Shown: positions 7,326 through 17,116, counted from the stretch's first letter. The stretch: 64,000 nucleotides of DNA from Nocardia grenadensis NBRC 108939 (GCF_001613445.1 NZ_BDCJ01000006.1:248001-312000); one strand, 5' to 3'. The notes: generated by a model not told the origin, from the letters alone. Numbers and translations: made by a program.

Positions 7326-9758
7326 ATGCGGCTGTACCGGGTTCACGGGCTCGCGGCCGCGGCGGCCGCCACCGTGGTAGTCATCGTGACCGTGATCCTG
7401 GTGGTGGCAACCCAATCCGCGCGCCACCCGGTGCACCGCGACACCTCGCCGGCGGTATCGCCCGCCGAACTCGCCCAGCAGTGGACCGATCTGCACGACG
7501 GTCCGCAGCCGTATCCCGAAACGCGGATCGACAAAGACGTACTGATCACCATGAGCGACGGTGTGGTGCTGAAAGCCGATGTGTACCGGCCCGCGGCGGC
7601 CGGCGGGGCGGTGGAGACCCGCCCGTTGCCCACGATCGTCACCATGACGCCGTACTCGAAAATGATGTCGAGCATGATCGATTCGGCGCTGGGCGACCCC
7701 GAAGTGCGACGGTGGACCATGGATCTGGTCCGCCGGATCAACCTGACCGGCACCCCGATCAGCGGATTCGAGGATCTGCTGCACGCGCTGGACGGCGGCA
7801 CGGTGGCGACCGTGCTCGGGCTCGACAGCCAACTCGTCCGCGCCGGTTACACGATCGTCTCCGTCGATGTGCGCGGTACCGGGCAGTCGCAGGGGTTGTG
7901 GGACACCCTCGGTGAGCGCGAACAGCTCGATACCCGCGAGGTGATCGAATGGTCGGCGCGGCAGCCGTGGTCCAACGGGCGGGTCGCCATGAGCGGTGGT
8001 TCCTATGCCGGGATCAACCAGTTGCGTGCCGCGGAGAACGCCCCGAAACCGCTACAGGCCATCTTCCCGGTCGAACCGGGTAGCGATCTCATGCGCGATG
8101 TGGTGGCGCCGGGCGGCGGTGTCGGCGTGACCTTCCTGCCGCTGTGGCTCAATCAGGTGAACCAGGCCAAGCTCATGCCCGATGTGAAGGCCATGCTCAA
8201 CGGCACCTTCGACTGGCAGTGGCTCAGCGACCGTATGGCCGATCCCGCGACGAACTACGATCTGCTCGCCCAGGCGCTGCTCACCCCGTCCCTGCGGGAT
8301 ATGCCGCCGGCCCTGGCCGACGCGTTGGACGAGAACAGCGCCTTCCGCCAGGGCATCATGGGCCATCCGGAGAAGATCACCGTGCCGACCTTCGTCTACG
8401 GCGGCTGGCACGATATCTTCGCCAACAGCGCGACCACGCTCTACAACGACATCCCCCTGCCGCCGGGCCGCAAACAGCTCATCGTCGGCGACACCTACCA
8501 CGCCAACCCCGGTGCCGGGACCGGACGCCCCGGGGCGCCGCCGCGACTGGACGTGCTGCAACGCGCCTGGTTCGACCACTGGCTCAAGGATATCGACAAC
8601 GGCATCACCGACTACGGGCCGGTGATCGTCTGGGAGCAGGGCGGGGACTGGGTCGTGCTCGACCGGTTCCCCCAGCCGGGTATGACGCACCGGCGGGTGT
8701 ATCTGTCCGGGGCGGCGAGCGGAACGACCGGCGACTCGCTCCACGACGGCTCGCTCACCGATCGGCCGGGCGCGTCCGAACGGCTCACCGTGTCCCCGGG
8801 CCTGACCAATTTCTGCTCGCGGGACATGGCGCAGGGTTCGGCGGGGATCGGCGCGGCGCTGGACATGTGCGCCAAGGATTCCCGTATCGCCGAACGCAAC
8901 GCGCTCACCTTCACCAGCGAGCCGATCGCCGAACGCACGATTCTGTCCGGCCCGATCAATGTGCACCTCAACACCGTGCACGACACCGCGGACGGCTACT
9001 GGAACGTCACGGTCAACGATGTGGCGCCCGACGGTACCTCGACGGTGCTGAGCACCGGCCAGCTCACCGCGTCGCTGCGGGCGATCGACGAGTCCCGCAG
9101 TACCCGCTCGGCCAACGGTGACCTCACCGCGCCGCACAATCCGCTCACCCTCGACAGTGTGCAGAAAGTGGTGCCGGGCGAGCCGGTGACGCTCGATATC
9201 GCGGTCATCCCGATCCAGGCGGTCCTGGCGCCCGGGCACCGGCTGCGGCTCGACGTCTTCGCCGGCAATTCGCCGAAGGCATTGGCATTCCGGCCCATGC
9301 TGAACGACAGCGAGCTCGCACCGCAGCATCTGGAACTGGATCCGGCCGCGCCGAGTTTCGTCAACCTGCCCACCGACCGGCCGCTGTTCGTCGCGCCCGC
9401 CGAACCCGCGCAGGCCGCGCCGCGCCCGGTGCCGGCTCCGGCTTCGCAGCCGGTACCGGCACCGCAGCCCGCGCAGGCCCCCACTCCGCCCGCGGCCCCG
9501 GCGAACCCGTCCGCCACGCAGCCGAACCCGCCCGCCGCACAGCCCGAGAAGCCGAACCCGCGCGCCGAACAGCCGGCACAACCGGCGGTTCCGACCGCAC
9601 AGCCGGGAATTCCGGGCGCACAGCCGGCCGAAACCCACGCACCTCAGGGGGCTTCCACGCCGCCGGCCCCTTCGGCCGAGGCGCCCGTTCCCGCACCGGA
9701 CCCCACCGCGCGCCCCGCCGAGGTCGCACCGCGGCCCGTGCCCGCCGCGGTTCCGTAG
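7326..9758 (+). CDS. Secreted or membrane-anchored CocE/NonD (X-Pro dipeptidyl-peptidase-like) hydrolase
   Basis: About 810 residues. An N-terminal hydrophobic segment (about 8-30) exports or anchors the protein. The alpha/beta-hydrolase core shows S226 in MSGGSYAG and later YGGWHDIFA and DTYHANPG, which likely carry the acid and His; a C-terminal jelly-roll domain follows. Family members hydrolyse esters or X-Pro peptides (cocaine esterase, glutaryl acylase, S15 peptidases). The last 120 residues are a Pro/Ala/Gln-rich tail, probably a wall spacer. Start chosen at the ATG at 7326, which has GGTGGAGGG about 8 bases upstream; the GTG at 7260 lacks one. Substrate unknown. Confidence 0.85.
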   Translation: MRLYRVHGLAAAAAATVVVIVTVILVVATQSARHPVHRDTSPAVSPAELAQQWTDLHDGPQPYPETRIDKDVLITMSDGVVLKADVYRPAAAGGAVETRPLPTIVTMTPYSKMMSSMIDSALGDPEVRRWTMDLVRRINLTGTPISGFEDLLHALDGGTVATVLGLDSQLVRAGYTIVSVDVRGTGQSQGLWDTLGEREQLDTREVIEWSARQPWSNGRVAMSGGSYAGINQLRAAENAPKPLQAIFPVEPGSDLMRDVVAPGGGVGVTFLPLWLNQVNQAKLMPDVKAMLNGTFDWQWLSDRMADPATNYDLLAQALLTPSLRDMPPALADALDENSAFRQGIMGHPEKITVPTFVYGGWHDIFANSATTLYNDIPLPPGRKQLIVGDTYHANPGAGTGRPGAPPRLDVLQRAWFDHWLKDIDNGITDYGPVIVWEQGGDWVVLDRFPQPGMTHRRVYLSGAASGTTGDSLHDGSLTDRPGASERLTVSPGLTNFCSRDMAQGSAGIGAALDMCAKDSRIAERNALTFTSEPIAERTILSGPINVHLNTVHDTADGYWNVTVNDVAPDGTSTVLSTGQLTASLRAIDESRSTRSANGDLTAPHNPLTLDSVQKVVPGEPVTLDIAVIPIQAVLAPGHRLRLDVFAGNSPKALAFRPMLNDSELAPQHLELDPAAPSFVNLPTDRPLFVAPAEPAQAAPRPVPAPASQPVPAPQPAQAPTPPAAPANPSATQPNPPAAQPEKPNPRAEQPAQPAVPTAQPGIPGAQPAETHAPQGASTPPAPSAEAPVPAPDPTARPAEVAPRPVPAAVP

Positions 9759-9929
9759 ACCACCCGGATCGCGACCGCGTTCGCCCTACTGCCGCGCGCC
9801 CGCCGACTCCGGCGGTCTCCGGGATCCCGGCCCGCCGGTATCCGGGCCGCTGCCCGGACATGACGCAGATCACCGCGGGATTCGCCCGGACCGGTCGCGC
9901 GCCCGCCGGCGCGTCGTAAGGTTTCGCCC

Positions 9930-10940
9930 ATGGTGTCGCAGGAGAGGGCCGAACTGGTGCGGGCGGCGGCCGAGGCGAGCCTGCTCGCCGGTCGCCGGCG
10001 CTACAACCGCAACGAGGTGGCCGAAAGAGCCGAGGTGACACCCGAGCTCGCCCGGCGGCTGTGGGTCTCGCTCGGTTTCCCGGCCAGCGAGGACGATTGG
10101 GCGCGCGATTACACCGACGCCGATATCGCGGCCATTCAGCGGTTCCGGGAGGTGGGTGCTCTGGCCGGGGCCGATACCCGGCAGCAGGCCGCGACGGCTC
10201 GCACCATCGGGCAGACCATGGCACGGCTGGCCGAATGGCAGGTGGATCTGGTCCTGGCCGAGATCGATCGACGTGTCGCCGCGGCCGGAACGGACGGGGA
10301 CCGGGAACAGATCACCCGTACCGCCACCGCGGAAACGGTGGAACTGCTGGAGGGCCTGCTGTCCTACGCCTGGCGGCGCCACCTCGACGCGGCACTCGCG
10401 CGGAATCTGGAGGAGACCGGTCCGCCCGCCGATTCCACCCGGGTGCTGGCCGTCGGATTCGCGGATATGGTCGGCTACACCCGGCTCACCCGGCATCTGC
10501 ATCCCGACGAACTGTCCACGCTGCTGGAAGCGTTCGAATCCACCACCAACGACGCCATCGCCGAGAACGGCGGCTGGGTCGTCAAGAACGTCGGCGACGA
10601 AGTGATGTTCGCGGCCGAATCGCCGCTGGCCGCGGCCCGGATCGCATTGGCCCTCCAGGAATCCACCATGACGGTGGGCACCACACCGGAGTTGCGGATC
10701 GCGCTGGCCTACGGGCCGGTGCTGCAACGTTTCGGCGACCTGTACGGCTCGGTGGTGAATATCGCCGCCCGGCTCACCGGTGTCGCCCGGCCGGGCACGA
10801 TTCTGGTGGACGACGGGGCCGCGGCGGAACTGGACGGCGAGTCCGAGCTGAGCATCAAACACCTGCGGAGTGTGCGCGTACGCGGGTTCAACCGGCTGCG
10901 TCCGCATCTGCTCCGGCGCAACGGCCGGGCCGCGTCCTGA
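9930..10940 (+). CDS. Class III adenylate cyclase with N-terminal regulatory domain
   Basis: 336 residues making cAMP from ATP. The catalytic domain (about 165-330) has the metal-binding D179 (GFADMVGYT) and D223 (KNVGDEVMF), the adenine-selecting K219, and FGDLYGSVVNIAARL with the transition-state Asn/Arg. The N-terminal 150 residues start with a MerR-like helical region (ARRLWVSLGFP, YTDADIAAI) like the autoinhibitory domain of the M. tuberculosis Rv1264/Rv2212 cyclases, which sense pH in Rv1264. All catalytic residues are visible, so it should be active as a homodimer. Stands alone. Confidence 0.9.
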   Translation: MVSQERAELVRAAAEASLLAGRRRYNRNEVAERAEVTPELARRLWVSLGFPASEDDWARDYTDADIAAIQRFREVGALAGADTRQQAATARTIGQTMARLAEWQVDLVLAEIDRRVAAAGTDGDREQITRTATAETVELLEGLLSYAWRRHLDAALARNLEETGPPADSTRVLAVGFADMVGYTRLTRHLHPDELSTLLEAFESTTNDAIAENGGWVVKNVGDEVMFAAESPLAAARIALALQESTMTVGTTPELRIALAYGPVLQRFGDLYGSVVNIAARLTGVARPGTILVDDGAAAELDGESELSIKHLRSVRVRGFNRLRPHLLRRNGRAAS

Positions 10941-10972
10941 CCCCTCCCAGCGGCATTATCGGTTTCAGCATA

Positions 10973-10998
10973 TGAGATTTCTGACACCGTAAATCTCA
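10973..10998 (+). promoter_or_regulatory. Inverted repeat upstream of DUF1330 gene
   Basis: TGAGATTT (10973-10980) and AAATCTCA (10991-10998) form a perfect 8-bp inverted repeat with a 10-base gap in an otherwise GC-rich intergenic space, 59 bp upstream of the DUF1330 start. A repressor site is the simplest reading. Confidence 0.4.
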
Positions 10999-11056
10999 CT
11001 ATGGGTAGGGTCGTCGCGGGAGCCGGTCGCGGCTCACGCGTGAAAAGGAGACCAGG

Positions 11057-11344
11057 ATGGCCAAGGGCTACGTCATCGTGACCGAGCTGATCAAGGACCC
11101 GGCGGGGATGGCCGAATACGGTAAGGCAGCCGGAAAGGCGATGGCCGCCGGGGTGAAGGTCCTGGCGATCGACACCAAGTTCGAGGTCCTCGAAGGGGAA
11201 TGGCCCGCTACTCAGACCGTGGTGCTGGAATTCGAATCTCCCGAAGCGGCCCGGGCCTGGTACGAGTCCGAGGAATACCAGGCGGCGATCCCGCTGCGCC
11301 AGGCGGCTGCGGACTGCAACGCGGTAATCGTCAACGGGCTGTAG
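11057..11344 (+). CDS. DUF1330 family protein
   Basis: 95-residue ferredoxin-like-fold protein of the DUF1330 family (GYVIVTELIKDPAGMAEYGKAA, then TVVLEFESPEAARAWYESEEYQ). These small dimeric proteins have no agreed function. AAAAGGAGACC gives a good ribosome site. An 8-bp inverted repeat lies upstream, so it probably forms its own regulated transcription unit. Confidence 0.85.
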   Translation: MAKGYVIVTELIKDPAGMAEYGKAAGKAMAAGVKVLAIDTKFEVLEGEWPATQTVVLEFESPEAARAWYESEEYQAAIPLRQAAADCNAVIVNGL

Positions 11345-11473
11345 TCGCCTCTGTCCGCGTGCGGCCCGCGTAGGGCCCTCCGGCCGTGGCGGTTGCCGCC
11401 GCTGTGGCCGGGCGAGCGACGCGGTGGCGCGCGTTCGCCGGCCGCGGCCGGGCCGGGTATCTAGGCTGACGAG

Positions 11474-12409
11474 GTGACCCTCTCCGAGCGCATCACCCCG
11501 ACCGGCCGCTCGATCGTACTGGAGCTCTCCGGCGTACGCGCCGAGATCGGCACCGTGGCCGCCGTCCTGCGTGGGCTGACCGTCGGCGGCGTCGCGGTCA
11601 CCGAACCGGTTGCGGCCGAGTCGACGCCGCCGATGGGCGCCGGAATCGTGCTGGCGCCCTGGCCCAACCGGGTCCGCGACGGGATCTGGATCCTCGACGG
11701 ATTACCCCAGCAGCTCGATATCACCGAACCGGCGCGGTCGAACGCGATCCACGGGTTGCTGCGCAACACCGGCTACGAGGTGCGGGAACTGTCGTCCGCC
11801 GCAGTGACCCTGGGCGCGCTCATACCACCCCAGCACGGCTGGCCGTTCCTCCTCGACACCTGGGTGCGCTACGAACTGCGCTCCGACGGGCTCGCCGTGA
11901 CCCACGGCGTGGTGAACCACGGCGACCGGCCGGCACCGTACGCCGTGGGCGCGCACCCGTACCTCCGGGTCGGCGAGACGCCGGTCGAAGACCTGGTGCT
12001 GACGGTCTCCGCCGCAACCTATTTCGAAGTCGACGCCCGCATGAATCCGGTGGCCGAACACCCGGTCGAGGGCACCCGTTACGACCTGCGGGCCGGAGTG
12101 TCGCTGCCGGAGCTGGACCTGGACACCCCGTTCGGCGGGGTGACGCCCGCAGCGGCGGCCCGGCTCACCGCGCCCGACGGCGCGACGGTCGAACTCGTCC
12201 AGGATGCGGGGTGGGAGTACCTGCAGGTTTTCACCCCGCGGGAGTTCCCACGCCCGCGGGGACAGGGGCTCGCGGTCGCGCTGGAACCGATGACGGCCCC
12301 GCCGAACGCGCTGAACTCGGGTGACGGATTGCGTCACCTCGCACCGGGTGCGCGCTGGGAGGGCGGATGGCGTATCCGGTACACGCCCGGGGCCGACGGG
12401 GATCGTTGA
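11474..12409 (+). CDS. Aldose 1-epimerase family protein
   Basis: 311 residues of the galactose-mutarotase-like beta-sandwich family, which interconverts anomers of free or phosphorylated sugars. The expected active-site pieces are present: IHGLLRN (first His), GAHPYLR (second His), and the base Glu in ALEPMTAPPNAL. The start is a GTG; no better alternative is visible. Convergent with the egtD-like gene, with a 270-bp gap in which I see no gene. Sugar preference cannot be read. Confidence 0.82.
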   Translation: MTLSERITPTGRSIVLELSGVRAEIGTVAAVLRGLTVGGVAVTEPVAAESTPPMGAGIVLAPWPNRVRDGIWILDGLPQQLDITEPARSNAIHGLLRNTGYEVRELSSAAVTLGALIPPQHGWPFLLDTWVRYELRSDGLAVTHGVVNHGDRPAPYAVGAHPYLRVGETPVEDLVLTVSAATYFEVDARMNPVAEHPVEGTRYDLRAGVSLPELDLDTPFGGVTPAAAARLTAPDGATVELVQDAGWEYLQVFTPREFPRPRGQGLAVALEPMTAPPNALNSGDGLRHLAPGARWEGGWRIRYTPGADGDR

Positions 12410-12679
12410 ATTCGCGCGGGGCGGCGGAACAGCGGGGCCGGATACCGGTTGTTGGAGGATCGACTAGCACGGTTCGACGGCGCGGTCACGATTTTGCGGT
12501 CCACGCTGTTCATGTCGAATACCGCGCATTGGTGGTCGGCGGGAATTCGGCAGTCCCGGACCGCGTCCGCGCCGTATGCCGATGTGGCTGTCGCGCCGAT
12601 CGTCCGGAAACCGAGGGCATGGCCCGCTACCGCCGCGCCCGCGGCAGTCCTTCGGGGCCGGGGGCGACGGGCGGTCGGC

Positions 12680-13654
12680 TCACCTGTCGGCCAGCACCAG
12701 TGCGAATCGTTCGGCGGGGTCGGTCCAGGCGCGACGCATACGGAAACCGGCGGTGGCCAGTTCGGCGCGGAACCCGGACAGCCGGAACTGCGCCGAGATC
12801 GCGGTGCGCAGCTGCTCTCCGGCGGCGAAATCGACCACGAGATCCAGATCGGGGATCGTCACGCGCATCGCCTCGGTGGCCGCCAGGCGCATTTCGATCC
12901 ATTCGAGGTCCGGGTCCCACACCGCGAGATGGGCGAATGCGAGCGGATCGAAATCGGCGCCGAGTCGGTCGTTCAGTACATGCAACATATTGCGGTTGAA
13001 CTCCGCGGTCACTCCCGCGGCGTCGTTGTAGGCGGCAATCATCACGGCGGGGTCGGTGACCAGGCCCACGCCGACGAGCAGCTGCTCGCCCGGCGCGAGG
13101 ACCTGGTGCAATTCGCCCAGGAATGCGGTGCGTTCGAAGGGTGGCAGATTACCCAGGGTGCCGCCGAGCAGCGCGATCAACCGGCGGCCGCCGGGCGGGA
13201 GTGCCGCGAGCATGGTGGTGAAATCACTGACGATGCCGTGAATGGACAGATGCGGGAATTCGCCGCTTGTCCAATCGGCCGCGGCCCGTAGCGCGGTTTC
13301 GGAGACATCCTGCGGTACGTAGGAGCACAGCGAGCCGTGCGCGGTGAGCGCGTTCAGCAACAGCCGGGTCTTCTCGGAGGACCCCGAACCGAGTTCGACC
13401 AGTTCGGTCGCGCCCGAGGCGTGCCGGGCGATCTCGTCCGCCGCGGTGTGTAGCAGTTCGCGTTCGGTGCGGGCGGGATAGTACTCCGGCAGCCGGGTGA
13501 TGAGGTCGAACAGCGCGTTTCCGCGGGCGTCGTAGAACCATTTCGGGGGCAGCCATTTCCGGGGACCGGACAAACCCCAAAGCACATCGGTGCGCAGTTG
13601 CTCGCGCAGATCGGCCTCCGTGAGCTGAATATCGAAGGTGGGTGCGATAGCCAT
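12680..13654 (-). CDS. egtD: EgtD-family amino-acid N-alpha-methyltransferase, altered substrate pocket
   Basis: 324 residues, alignable end to end with mycobacterial EgtD, the SAM-dependent enzyme that trimethylates histidine to hercynine. Conserved: Y41 and Y58 (for M. smegmatis Y39 and Y56), N169 (N166), Y209 (Y206), M255 (M252) and S287 (S284), as well as KWFYDxxG, LPEYYPxRTE, ELGSGSSEKT and FNRN. Missing: the histidine-binding glutamate E282, which here is A285 (RTAIS where the reference has LTEVS; codon at 12800-12802). In the reference enzyme, changing E282 to Ala together with M252 to Val turns it into a tryptophan methyltransferase. No egtA/B/C/E neighbours are present. Fold and reaction type are sure; histidine as substrate is doubtful. 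Confidence 0.85.
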   Translation of the reverse strand: MAIAPTFDIQLTEADLREQLRTDVLWGLSGPRKWLPPKWFYDARGNALFDLITRLPEYYPARTERELLHTAADEIARHASGATELVELGSGSSEKTRLLLNALTAHGSLCSYVPQDVSETALRAAADWTSGEFPHLSIHGIVSDFTTMLAALPPGGRRLIALLGGTLGNLPPFERTAFLGELHQVLAPGEQLLVGVGLVTDPAVMIAAYNDAAGVTAEFNRNMLHVLNDRLGADFDPLAFAHLAVWDPDLEWIEMRLAATEAMRVTIPDLDLVVDFAAGEQLRTAISAQFRLSGFRAELATAGFRMRRAWTDPAERFALVLADR

Positions 13655-14704
13655 GGGATCCCTCTCTGTTCCGCGGCCGTCGCCGTGAAGTTAGGGCAAC
13701 CGTGGCGGCGGGACATCCGCCAACTTCCAGCGGAATATCCGCACTTGTGCGCGATCTGTGGGGGTACCGGCTTTCCGTATCCGCGCAGATCGGCGAGGGA
13801 TGCCGGTATCGCGGGCAGGCATTTCCCCGGAATCCACCGGGTAATCGGTCCGCGTGGACCCACTTGGCATCCTTCTGGCAAACTCGAGTGCGTGCCAGTT
13901 TCGGTCCTTACGGTGAAGTCGTGCCGGGCAAATATGGGCATTACAGATGTGGATTTATCCCACCCGTGGCCGTTCCGCAATCGCGCCGCCGCTTGACACC
14001 CGCTACCCAGGAGGCAATATTGGCTACTGGTCGGACAATGATCGGATGCCGCGCCGCGGACAGCACGCACCGCTCCTGGACAGGAGAGATGGATGCCGAT
14101 CTTCTCGCCGGAATTCTCCGGCCGTCGCCGCGATATGTCGGCCGGACATCATCCCGATGCGCGGCTCACCGCCCCGACGGCTGTTACGCCGATCGCGGTG
14201 ACGCACCCGGGGCCGGTCCGGAATCGGGCCGGGACCGGACCCATGAGCAGATCCGCGCCTGTTCTCGTGTGTCCGGACCGCCCCTCCCGCCCTCGGCGTG
14301 CACCGGGCGGCGAAGGTCGCGCGGTATTCGGCGAACCTCCCGACGGCCACACCTATCGCGATCCGGACCAGTGGTCCGCCGCGAGGAGCGAACCGGTACC
14401 TCATCGGCGGCCCGGAGGCCCGGGTGGACTTCTGGTGCACCCGGCGCGTGCCCGCCGACTGCCCGCGACCGGCAGGTCGGCTCACCCGGGCCGACCTGCC
14501 GGTCCACCACCGCCGCCGGAGTCGCCTGTTGTGTCCGCGACCCCGCCGGATGCCTCGGCCCGCCGGGATATCCCGCGGCGCGGTGCGCACCGCGTGTTCC
14601 GAACCGAGGGAAGGATGAACCGCGCCGATCCCGGCATCCCGGTGGCCGCCGCATAACGGAGCGGGTGGCCGCCCACCCGTGAAATGCCCGGTTAGCCTGG
14701 TCGT
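13655..14704 (+). other. About 1 kb without a convincing gene
   Basis: Several overlapping frames are open on both strands but none has a family signature or a sensible composition (Arg, Pro and Ser dominate). The left third is less GC-rich. A TTGACA (13993-13998) followed 16 bases on by CAATAT, and strong AGGAGG-like sequences at 14009 and near 14081, hint at a promoter and a small or decayed gene (perhaps from the ATG at 14093), but I cannot support a product. Confidence 0.4.
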
Positions 14705-15580
14705 GTGCAGGTGAGTTCGCCGGACAGCGCTCCGGGCGGCGAATGGGAGATCGGCCCACCGTCGCGTGTCGTGCCGGGGCGCCGGGCGGCGATGATCGGG
14801 TTCCGTGATCGTCGCGAATCCGGTCTGGAACTGCGGGTCGCCGATATCCCGGCGGTCACCGTGGTGATCGAATTCGGGGGCAGCGGGCTGACTGTGGAGG
14901 GCGCGGGCGGCCGACGCGAACTCACCGCCTTCGTGGCGGGCTGCGCCAGCGGGGCCATGCGGATCGGCGGCGCCCGCCCCGCGTGGGTCGAGGCGCGGCT
15001 GTCGCCGGTGCAGGCTTATTCGCTGTTGGGTGTGGCGCCCGGCGAGCTGAGCGGCGCCGTCGTCGACCTCACCGAACTGTGGGGACCGCGGGCGGAGCTG
15101 CTGCGGGAACGGCTGGCCGCCGCCGCGACCTGGGAGCGGCGGTTCGCGCTCACGGAGGACTTCCTGACCGCGCGGGCCGATCCGGCCCGCGCGGTGGACC
15201 CCGAGGTGGCTGTGAGCTGGCGGCGCATCGTGACCGGTCGCGGGCAGGTGCGGATCGACGAGCTCGCCGAAGCGTGCGGATGGAGCCGTAAACGGTTGTG
15301 GGCGAGATTCCATGCCCAGATCGGGCTGACCCCCAAACGGGCCGCGATGCTGGTCCGGTTCCGGCACGCGGTCGACGGTCTGGTGGCGGGCGGGTCTGCC
15401 GCCGATATCGCCGCGTGCTGCGGTTATACCGATCAGTCCCATCTCGGCCGGGATATGTCGAGTTTCATCGGTGTCACCCCCGCCACGCTGACGCGCGAGA
15501 TGCTGAATCCGTTCTCGAGGCGTCGCCACCAGGCCTGGGGAACATTCTTCCTAGACCGTGCCGAGCCGGCCGTTCGATAG
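14705..15580 (+). CDS. AraC-family transcriptional regulator
   Basis: 291 residues. The C-terminal AraC HTH is clear (RIDELAEACGWSRKRLWARFHAQIGLTPKRAAMLVRF, then AADIAACCGYTDQSHLGRDMSSFIGVTPATL). The N-terminal half is a beta-rich ligand-type domain of the DUF6597 kind (SRVVPGRRAAMIGF, VVIEFGG). It probably recognises a small ligand. The PAF-acetylhydrolase-like gene begins 60 bp downstream on the same strand and may be its target or operon partner. Confidence 0.85.
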   Translation: MQVSSPDSAPGGEWEIGPPSRVVPGRRAAMIGFRDRRESGLELRVADIPAVTVVIEFGGSGLTVEGAGGRRELTAFVAGCASGAMRIGGARPAWVEARLSPVQAYSLLGVAPGELSGAVVDLTELWGPRAELLRERLAAAATWERRFALTEDFLTARADPARAVDPEVAVSWRRIVTGRGQVRIDELAEACGWSRKRLWARFHAQIGLTPKRAAMLVRFRHAVDGLVAGGSAADIAACCGYTDQSHLGRDMSSFIGVTPATLTREMLNPFSRRRHQAWGTFFLDRAEPAVR

Positions 15581-15640
15581 TGGGCCCGCGCCGGCGGGTC
15601 TTCCGGTGCGATGCCACGAGTACGCCGGGAGGAAGAGTCG

Positions 15641-17116
15641 ATGGCGGCCGAGATCTTGTTGTGGGCGGCGAATGTCGCGGGCCTGATCGCACTGGTGGTG
15701 CGGTGGCGCGGGGGGCTGCGCCGCCTGCGGCATATCGCCGTCCTCGCGCCGCTCGCGGCCTGCGCTCAATTGCTCGCCGACGGTTACCGCTGGCCGATGG
15801 TTCCGGCCTACGTCCTGTCGGTGACCCTGGCAGTGGTGTGGACGCTCGGGGCCACCCGTACCGGCAGTGCTCCCACATGGTTGCATGCTCTCGGAATAGT
15901 ATCTGGCACAGTGATTGTCGCTGTATCGGTGGCGACCCCGGTCGCGGTTCCGGTGTTCGGGCTGCCGCAGCCCGGCGGTCCGTACGCGATCGGCACCGTG
16001 ACCTACCACTGGCGCGACGCGGCACGCCGGGAGATCTTCGATCCCGACCCCACCGCCCGCCGCGAACTGATGGCACAGGTCTGGTATCCGGCCGAGGCCG
16101 CCACCGATGCCTCCACCGCGCCGTATGTGGCCGACGCGAAAGAACTCTCGGCCGCGGCGGGCCCACTGCTCGGCGCCCCGGGTTTCGTATTCGATTTCTG
16201 GGACCGGGTTCCCACGCACGCCACCCGGCGCCCATCGGTGGCGGCGGCCCGTCCTCGTTACCCGGTATTGGTCTTCGCCTCCGGTCTCAACGCTTTCCGG
16301 CAGTCCAATATGTTCCAGGTGGAGCGACTGGTCTCGCACGGATTCGTCGTGGTGGGCCTCGATCAGCCGTACACCTCCGCCGCCACCGTGTTCCCCGACG
16401 GCCGCACGATCGCCGGATGGACGAAGGACCGGGTGTATCCGGCGATCCAGCAGAGCCTGACCCCGGCCACGCCCGCTCCCGCGCTCGGCTATGCCGAACT
16501 ACCCGGCGGCCTCATTCCCTACCTGGCAGGGGATATCGGGTTCGCGCTCGATCAGCTGGCCCGGTTGAACGCCGAGGATCCGGAGGGTCTGCTGACCGGC
16601 CGTCTCGACCTGGAACGGGCCGGCGCCTTCGGGGTCTCGCTCGGCGCGATGACGGTCGGCCAGGCCTGCCACGCCGACCGGCGGTTGCGCGCCTGCTCGA
16701 TGATGGACGCCGCGATGCCGGCCGACGTAGTGCGTGACGGTCCGCGGCAACCGAGTATGTGGCTGACCCGTGACGCCGGATCCATTCTGCTCGAACGTGA
16801 CCGCAGCGGTGGCTGGCCCGATCGGGAGATCACCGAAACGATCACCACCCAGCGCGACGTGTTCGCCGCGAGTCGGCCGGGACAGGGATACCACGTGGAG
16901 ATCCCGGGAATGTTCCATCTGAATTTCACCGATGCCCCCGCCTGGACGCCCTTGGCGCAGAAAATCGGCCTCTCGGGGCCGATCGGGGGCGCGCGTGGAC
17001 ACGAAATCGTCGCCGCGTACACGCTGGCCTTCTTCGAGCGGTTTCTGTCCGGAGGCCACTCGGCGTTGCTGGACGGGCCGGCCCCGTGGAGTGAGATCCG
17101 CATCGAGCGCCGATGA
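15641..17116 (+). CDS. Membrane-anchored PAF-acetylhydrolase-like alpha/beta hydrolase
   Basis: About 491 residues. Three or four hydrophobic segments occupy the first 110 residues; the rest is an alpha/beta hydrolase of the platelet-activating-factor acetylhydrolase isoform II type (YPVLVFASGLNAFR oxyanion region, nucleophile in GAFGVSLGAMT, late His in IPGMFHLNFTDAP). Family members cleave short or oxidised acyl chains from lipids. ATG at 15641 is chosen because GGGAGGAAG lies just upstream; an ATG at 15611 is in frame without a site. Followed by a convergent terminator. Confidence 0.75.
   Translation: MAAEILLWAANVAGLIALVVRWRGGLRRLRHIAVLAPLAACAQLLADGYRWPMVPAYVLSVTLAVVWTLGATRTGSAPTWLHALGIVSGTVIVAVSVATPVAVPVFGLPQPGGPYAIGTVTYHWRDAARREIFDPDPTARRELMAQVWYPAEAATDASTAPYVADAKELSAAAGPLLGAPGFVFDFWDRVPTHATRRPSVAAARPRYPVLVFASGLNAFRQSNMFQVERLVSHGFVVVGLDQPYTSAATVFPDGRTIAGWTKDRVYPAIQQSLTPATPAPALGYAELPGGLIPYLAGDIGFALDQLARLNAEDPEGLLTGRLDLERAGAFGVSLGAMTVGQACHADRRLRACSMMDAAMPADVVRDGPRQPSMWLTRDAGSILLERDRSGGWPDREITETITTQRDVFAASRPGQGYHVEIPGMFHLNFTDAPAWTPLAQKIGLSGPIGGARGHEIVAAYTLAFFERFLSGGHSALLDGPAPWSEIRIERR

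Noticed and set aside
14024..15529. A long minus-strand open frame of about 500 codons
   Set aside because: It lies antisense to the AraC gene and the gene-free kilobase, is rich in Arg/Pro/His and shows no domain; in high-GC DNA such shadow frames are expected.
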